Origin: Cynocephalus volans
Lineage: Eukaryota > Chordata > Mammalia > Dermoptera > Cynocephalidae
Reading direction: 5' to 3'
NCBI RefSeq assembly: GCF_027409185.1
Contig: NC_084463.1
Coordinates: 163,533,869 to 163,597,868, forward strand
DNA: 64,000 nt
Under the pieces are notes generated by a model that was not told the origin of the DNA, searched no databases, and was given only the letters and a program-made list of their open reading frames with translations. Made by a program: the position numbers and the translations under genes. Numbering within the stretch: position 1 is the stretch's first letter; every line of letters begins with the position of its first letter. Shown here piece by piece: positions 12,120 through 64,000 of the stretch.

Positions 12120-12680
12120 AGTCCATTTAAAAAAAATCACATAAAATGTAAAACACACATAAAATGTACCACCTTAACCATTCTGAGCGTACAGTTCAGT
12201 GGTATTAAATACATTCACGTTGCTGTGCAACCATTACCAGCATCCCTCTCCAGAACGCTTTTCATCTTGCAAAACTGAAACTGCCCATGTTAACCATTAA
12301 CTCTCAGTTCCCCTCTCCCCCAGCTCCATTCTTTCTGTCTCCATGAATTTGACTACCTCATGTAAATGGAATCACGGTATTTATCTGTGACTGGTTTATT
12401 TCACTTAGCATAACATCAAGGCTCATCGATGGTGTAGCATGTGTCAGAATTTCCTTTTGAGGCTGAATAATATTCCATTGTATGATGCCACATGTTTATC
12501 TATTCATCTGTTGATGGACACTGGGTTGTTCCCACCTCTTGGCTGCTGTGAGCAATGCTACTGCAAACATGGGAGTGGAACATCTCAGGACCCTGCTTTC
12601 CATTTCTCTGGGTACTCATCCAGGAGTTGGATTGCTGGAACATAAGGTAATCCTATTTTTAACTTTTTGAGGAAACTAGT
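12120..12680 (-). mobile_element. Old L1 3' end, antisense
   Basis: The plus strand shows the familiar antisense L1M 3'-end text: cataaaatgtaccacctta, gagcgtacagttcagtgg, tgctgtgcaaccattacc, atttcacttagcataacat and ggctgaataatattccattg, then gttgatggacactgggttg. It is diverged, without an intact reading frame. Related copies lie at 26085-26785, 42900-43210 and 43985-44270. Confidence 0.8.
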
Positions 12681-12689
12681 CTAGTTTTT

Positions 12690-14980
12690 GAATGGAGTTA
12701 ACTTTCACCAGTTCAACACTGATATTAAAGTGTTAAAGGTATCACTAAACAGTCCCTCAGGTGGCAGTGGCTCTATCTCTTTCTAGGAAGTACTGTTACT
12801 TGCATCCAGGTCTTCCTACTCTCCACCCAGAAACAGACGTGTCAGTCCCAAATGTTGGTGCAAGACAAGAAGTTTATGATCAGACATCTGAGGAGACAGA
12901 CTAGAACTGTCTCCTTGCTTTCAGGTTTCAGGAAGGTGCTGAAGAGGAGCTGAGGGGATGAAATGTAGGAAATAACAAGCAGGAAGGAGCGGGACGTGCA
13001 AGGGGACAGGTGTAGTCTCACCAGGACTCCATCTGGTTTCTGTTCCCCTCCTTGCTGTCATTTCATGGGCCTGCTGGAGGGTGGAATCAGCATAGTTCTT
13101 TTGGTGTCTTCCTTTGTTTCCCTTAGGTAACACATGCAAGTCTGCAGCCCCAGGCTGACAGAAAGCAACCTTACATTCATGTAAATCTCATCTTGCCCCA
13201 TAACCAAGATTCAAAATATCAAATAACCAGGGAAAAGAGGGAACTCAGAGAAATGCATGCAAAAGAAAAAGCTGTCCTTTTATTTAGAGCTCATGTGGTT
13301 TTGGGTCCCAACATGGCTTCAGTCCTGCTCACTCCAATGGTACAAATGGTGGCTACTGGCTGGGCACGTGCTGCATGGGGCCTGCTCATTGTTGGAGTCC
13401 TCATGGCAACCTAGCCAGTGGGTACTAGTTTCACCCCCATTTGACGGATGAGGAAGTAGAGGCTCACGGACTAGGTGACTTGCCTAGGAAAACACACAGC
13501 TCACTGGGGTCAGTCTGGGATTCCCACCAGGTCTGTCTGGCTCTAGAGCCCACGCACACAACCTCTAAGCTGGACTGCCTGACTGAAGCATTTTCAGAGT
13601 CTGTGCTATATTTCAAGTGCAGTAAGAAACATGGACATGTATAAGTCAGAGAATGTGGAACGTGATTGCAGTCTCAAACATTTTACAGCCTACACATGGA
13701 ACAATGACCATGTGAGATGCTGCTGGGCTGGCCAAGAGCACCCAGAGAGGAGGGCTGGGTAAGGGGAGAATGCCGTGGTTCTAGAGACAGAATTTGCAGG
13801 CAGGCAGTCAGCAGGAGTCATGACATTTAGAAATTTATTAAAGCTTCCAGTCACATAACTGCATTAGAGGGAGAGCACTCCACATTCTGCAGCTCGGTCC
13901 TGCCACCAACAAGGGAGCTGCGCAGGCCTGATGCTCCAGGATCCCTCTTCCCCACGGTTCTGGCTGCCAGGGGACCAGCTGAGCCTGAAACCCTCAGCCA
14001 GCAGGACTAGCGCCCCCTGCTGTATGCATGGTACACTACAGGGCAACCGGAACCTGGGAGAGAGGCCATTTCCAGATCTCAAGGTGACTGCCCCATGGGA
14101 CTCTTGAAGGAAATGTGTAGAGGAAAATACCTTGGTTTGGTTAAAGGTATAATTGTGTCACTTGAAAGCCCCAACTAGTCCCTTGGAGGACGGCCCTGTA
14201 TTACTGAATGAACCAAATCAGGGGCCTGAAGTCTTCTGAGAGTCCACTCCTCCCCACAGCCAGGGCCTCAAGTCCTTCCCTCTATCCTCTTTGCTGAGTC
14301 CCTTGGCCTCTCTGGGTCCAGGATCTTGTCCCTGTACCTGGATTAGCTCCCAGTGGGTCTTCCCCCTGCTGCCTGCCCGGCTTACTCCCAAACAGACTTG
14401 GGCAGCCCCAAACCCTCCTGGGGTTGTCCACCGCTTTCAGGACCAAGTTCGGAATCCACCCCACCCCACCCCACCCCTCGGCCCTTCTGCTCTATCCCTG
14501 CTACTGTCACATCTAGTTCCCAGCCGTGTTGTGCCCACTTCCCCAGGCCGTCCCTCCTCCTGCCCTCCTGGTGCCTCCTGTCAGAGTGCCACCCACCCAG
14601 CACTGTGACCTCTGCTCCCTGTAGATGCTGGGCCCAGATCCAGCTTTTGCAAAAAGTAGGCACTGAGAACAGGCGTGTTTGGATCACTCAGAGATGGGGT
14701 TCACTCGCGTTTTCCTTCGCCTAACCCCTAAGTGAAACCTAGGTCTAGCCCCTTCACATCAGCTGTGTCCCCACACCCTGCACCATAGGGCTAGAGGGCT
14801 GCCAACAACAGGCTTTGTCTCTTGCACAAGCCTCTAGGGGCCGGCCCTGGGGCCAAGCGTGTCGTCCTTCCTGAGCGCCTAGTTCTCTGGCCCAGGGAGC
14901 CTACTGCTAACACACATGGTGTGGACGCTAAAACCATCTGGTACAGGCACACACGGCACACAGGAACTTGGAAACAGAGC
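12690..14980. other. 3' flank of MRPL21, no gene recognised
   Basis: About 13430-13560 is an antisense MIR (catttgacggatgaggaag ... agcccacgcac). A short C-rich (CCACC)n tract is at 14456-14478. An AATAAA on the minus strand (13833-13839) could be an alternative distal poly(A) signal for MRPL21. The remaining short frames show no coding signature. Confidence 0.4.
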
Positions 14981-14991
14981 ATATTTTTATA
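14945..14991 (-). terminator. MRPL21: Candidate MRPL21 poly(A) signal (TATAAA) and GU-rich downstream element
   Basis: On the minus strand, 25-30 nt after the stop codon, there is TATAAA (14986-14991), a known weaker variant of AATAAA. It is followed 20-45 nt later by a GT-rich stretch (tgtgtgccgtgtgtgcctgt, 14945-14964). This gives a very short 3' UTR of roughly 50 nt. A canonical AATAAA lies about 1.2 kb further on (13833-13839), so a longer form is possible. Confidence 0.45.
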
Positions 14992-15015
14992 CTTCTGTAA
15001 ATGTAAGCTCAGCAG

Positions 15016-61229
<46,214 letters not shown>

Positions 61230-61981
61230 CCATCTGCGTATTCCCACGTACCTCCAGTGCCCCCACCTGTAGGGAGTGCCCCTAGGGGAGAGCCTGCAGA
61301 CACAGCCATACGCTATCTCTGCCAGGGACATGGGGGGCGGCCCGCCAAGTGCCGTCTGACCTTTCCTCGCTCCTACACTGGCACCGTATCCCAGTCTCTT
61401 CCTTCTCTTCCAGTCAAAGCTGAAGTCCCAGCATCTAGATCTAGGGGAAGATTCCGTTCTCTTGGAGATGTGCCTGGCCTCAAACTCTACTAAGGTGACT
61501 CCTCTTGTCCAGGGCTGGCCAGCTCTCAGCACATTAGCACGAGGCCCTGAGCAAAACCAAGAAACCCGGACTCAGTGACTGTGCACCTGGGGGGCAGACT
61601 CTGGGAAGTGGCATTCTGCCTGCGTGATCATTTTCCTTCTATCTTCTGTTCCCTGGTATCTGCAGCGACCCCTCTACCCTCTACGGGGAAGCAGGTGCAG
61701 TGTTCTCTGTTTCTGCTCTCGTGAGTCTGGGGGTCTCCTCTTCCTGGTTTACTAAGGCTCCAGCCTGTGCCAGCCTCCTCTGTGCTGCAGTTTGGGGACC
61801 GGGTGACTGTCCTGGGAAAGCACTGTCTCAGCGTCAGCACTGCTAACACTTAACAGACCCAGAGCCCTCCCTGAGCATTCCACAGTGCTCTTTGCCAACT
61901 ATTTTATTTAAGAGAACATCAGATGGACGTATTTTAGCTTCAGATTTTTGTTTCAAAGGGATATAAATTATTTAAAAATTA

Positions 61982-62026
61982 AATAAAAATACGTGCACAC
62001 TGTCCCCAGTGTGCTTGTGTGTGTCT
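61982..62026 (+). terminator. IGHMBP2: IGHMBP2 poly(A) signal and GU-rich downstream element
   Basis: AATAAA at 61982-61987 is followed 20-40 nt later by a GT-rich stretch (gtgtgcttgtgtgtgtct, about 62009-62026). This places the mRNA end near 62000-62008 and gives a 3' UTR of about 775 nt. Confidence 0.85.
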
Positions 62027-62029
62027 AAA

Positions 62030-63225
62030 GTGAGCGTTCTTTTCCTCCGCTGAGCACAGATGACTGACGCTGCTGCACGTGTGTGGGGCTCCTGGAGGCG
62101 CTGGTGACGCTCAGGGAGGACAAGGTATGGGCTGCAGGGCCTTGGAGGCTGGTTGTGGGGGAGGCTGTGTCCTGTTGACAGATGACCGGGGAAGGAGAAG
62201 CTCCTCTTGTGCTGGACTGTTGGGGAAAACAGGCCCAGGCTCAAGCTGGCCACGACCAGGGGCGAGGCTGTGGCCGGGGTTATGGCCGCGCCTAAAGAGA
62301 AGAGAAGGGTCAGGTGTCGGTGACGGGGTCTTTGTGCTCAGCTGGCGATTTCCTCAAGTCTGTGCTGCCCCCTCACTTACGGGGCCTTGAGTCTGGCTCC
62401 TCCACCTCCTCCGCCTCCTCCATCGCAGACTCTCCTGGCACAGTGGGCCTGGCTGTGCTCCGTCAGTGCCACTGATGCCCATCTGTGTCCCACGGCCTTC
62501 AGAGTGAAGCGCAGCCTCTGGCCTGCATCAAGTGTCAGGGCTTTGTTCTGTGGTTACACCGCCGTCCCCCAGTGCCACTCATTCAGCACATCTATGGAAA
62601 ATGCTCTCCGGGCCAGGCCTGCACACTTTGCCAGTGCCAGCCACCCTCTCCCACCCTGTCTCCCACCCTGCCCAGCCCGAGGCCCCACACTGGGCCACCA
62701 CAGTCCCTCCCCATCCCCAGGCCACCACGGACCCTTCCCTTGCATGGACGCCTTCATTGTTTGATCCCATCAAGTGGCTTTTGGGCTGGATTGTTTGGGA
62801 AGGGCACAGGTGCCTATTGCTTTTTGTATCTAAGTGTCACATAGAGTTCATTCAGTCACTTAAGTAAGTGCAGAGTTAGTGCTACCACGTGGAGAGCAGG
62901 GCTGAGCATCACGGCTGAGGGTGAGCTGTGGTTCTTGCTCCTCTTGGGGGCCTGTGGCTAGCGGGAGACGTGTGTGTCAACATGCTTACAAGGGAATGAG
63001 TTATCCATGTTGGAAGCATTGTTTCGTGGTTGATGAGGTGCACCTCAACAGGTGAAACAGCTGTTTCTGGCCACAGAGACCATGTGTCCTCGGCTGGATG
63101 AGAGTATCTCACCCTTTCGGCCACAGCAAGGCCAGGTTCAGGATAGGCCAGAATACAAATGGGGCCAGTCAGAGTTCTGCCCTGGGGTTGACACACGAAT
63201 GCTGAAAGAAATGTTGGCTGTTCCA
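62030..63225. other. Intergenic flank downstream of IGHMBP2
   Basis: GC-rich sequence with chance frames (for example 62387-62867 in three plus-strand frames, Pro/Ser-rich). No recognisable gene; a Pro-rich frame starting at 62387 has no domain. Confidence 0.4.
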
Positions 63226-63229
63226 CCAG

Positions 63230-63480
63230 AGATGGCAGGCAGCTACCCTACTTGCCTCCTAGAGGAAGCCTGTCTGCAGGAGAGAAGGCCAAAGAGAAAC
63301 AGACCCCAAAATGGGGTGGGGGAATGACCTGATGACAGTGTTTGAGCGCCTGGATCCAGCCACTCCTGATCTCCACCCCATCCTTCCCGGTGTCCTGAAC
63401 TACTAAATCCCCTTTTTTAGCAGAAGGAAGTCTGCCTCGGGTTTTTGTCACTTGCTGTTAGAGGATCTTTGCTGATCCAG
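63230..63480 (+). mobile_element. Old LTR-like 3' end, sense
   Basis: Contains cctgatgacagtgtttgagc, gcctggatccagccactcct and gggtttttgtcacttgctgt, then gaggatctttg. It is the sense strand of the old element also present antisense around 54035-54390. Confidence 0.5.
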
Positions 63481-63684
63481 TCATGCCCATGTCCATATAC
63501 CTTATTGGGTAGACACATTCCCAGCATGTAGGCAGTGCAGAATCAGTGTTCCTCCTTCCACTAGGGAAACAGCAGGATTGGAGTCCAAGTCCTGTTCCTT
63601 CACCCAGGAGCTCCTCCTGTGGGCTGTCCCACCAGGAAGGGCTGGAAGTAGAGGGTAGCAGCCCACATAGGCTTGGGTAGTGGG

Positions 63685-63895
63685 AAGCCTCTGGCACTGG
63701 TGGGACCTGAGTCTGAATGCCAGGGTCACCACCACTGGGTATGGGGCTTCAGCTAGTTGCATCCCCTCTGAGCCTGTTGGCTCATCTGTAAAGGAGATGG
63801 GAACCTCACTACCTTGCAGGCTGTGCTGAGAGGTCAAGGGAACCAACACTGCAGCACCGTGACCCGTGCGGCCTGGGTCTGGGTGAGTGCTGTCC
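63685..63895 (+). mobile_element. MIR SINE, sense
   Basis: Contains ctctggcactggtgggacctgagtc-like start, ctgttggctcatctgtaaag, gagatgggaacctcact and tgctgagaggtcaagg, MIR core order. Confidence 0.7.
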
Positions 63896-64000
63896 ACGGG
63901 CACAGCATCTGGCTCACAACCGTTATGCCCCACCCGCCTCCAAAGGCAGCATTGTCCCCTTTACTGCTGACCTCCACCCAAGCTGCATCATTAAAATGTC

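Noticed and set aside
62387-62867. Overlapping plus-strand frames downstream of IGHMBP2
   Set aside because: Three frames open at once in C-rich sequence, no domain, no splice or promoter context; the next human gene is tens of kilobases away (from memory).

Overview
This is a euchromatic mammalian nuclear window built around two conserved genes arranged head to head across one CpG-rich promoter. MRPL21 (mitochondrial ribosomal protein bL21m) is on the minus strand: seven coding exons between 15016 and 27564, 209 aa. IGHMBP2 (UPF1-like SF1 helicase; the gene of human SMARD1 and CMT2S) is on the plus strand: fifteen coding exons from 27722 to 61229, 1043 aa, with a canonical poly(A) signal at 61982. 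All splice junctions proposed here are GT-AG, reading phase is kept across every junction, and all helicase motifs, the R3H domain and the AN1 zinc finger are intact. The pairing matches human 11q13.3.

Organism: the young SINEs are made only of tRNA-Ile-like units, as monomers or as two-unit dimers, with no unrelated 3' body. From memory this matches the CYN t-SINEs of Dermoptera, so a colugo (for example Galeopterus variegatus) is the best guess. This is an inference from the repeats, not from a database search.

Layout. 1-4613: nearly complete L1 (end of ORF1 and a full-length but broken ORF2), cut only by the window edge. 4614-14990: gene-free flank with a Y3 RNA retropseudogene, two tRNA SINEs, an antisense ERVL-type fragment with LTR, a MaLR-type LTR, old L1 and MIR pieces. 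14990-27564: MRPL21; its introns hold old L1/L2/MIR, tRNA SINEs and one solo LTR of a family I cannot name. 27350-28240: CpG island and bidirectional promoter. 27722-62010: IGHMBP2; intron 2 holds a MaLR LTR nested in a SINE, a SINE plus RPL36 retropseudogene at one shared target site, and a tandem LTR-LTR unit; intron 7 (8.3 kb) is largely antisense L1/HAL1. 62010-64000: flank with an old LTR-like piece and a MIR.

The two proteins do not share a pathway (mitochondrial translation; cytoplasmic/nuclear RNA helicase linked to translation) but share one promoter region carrying ETS-like and YY1-like motifs. I see no novel multi-gene system. The most interesting points are a coding minisatellite that lengthens IGHMBP2, a 31-bp near-copy of an MRPL21 exon inside its own intron, an unassigned LTR family with a joined LTR-LTR copy, and several retroelement insertions whose target-site duplications can be read directly.
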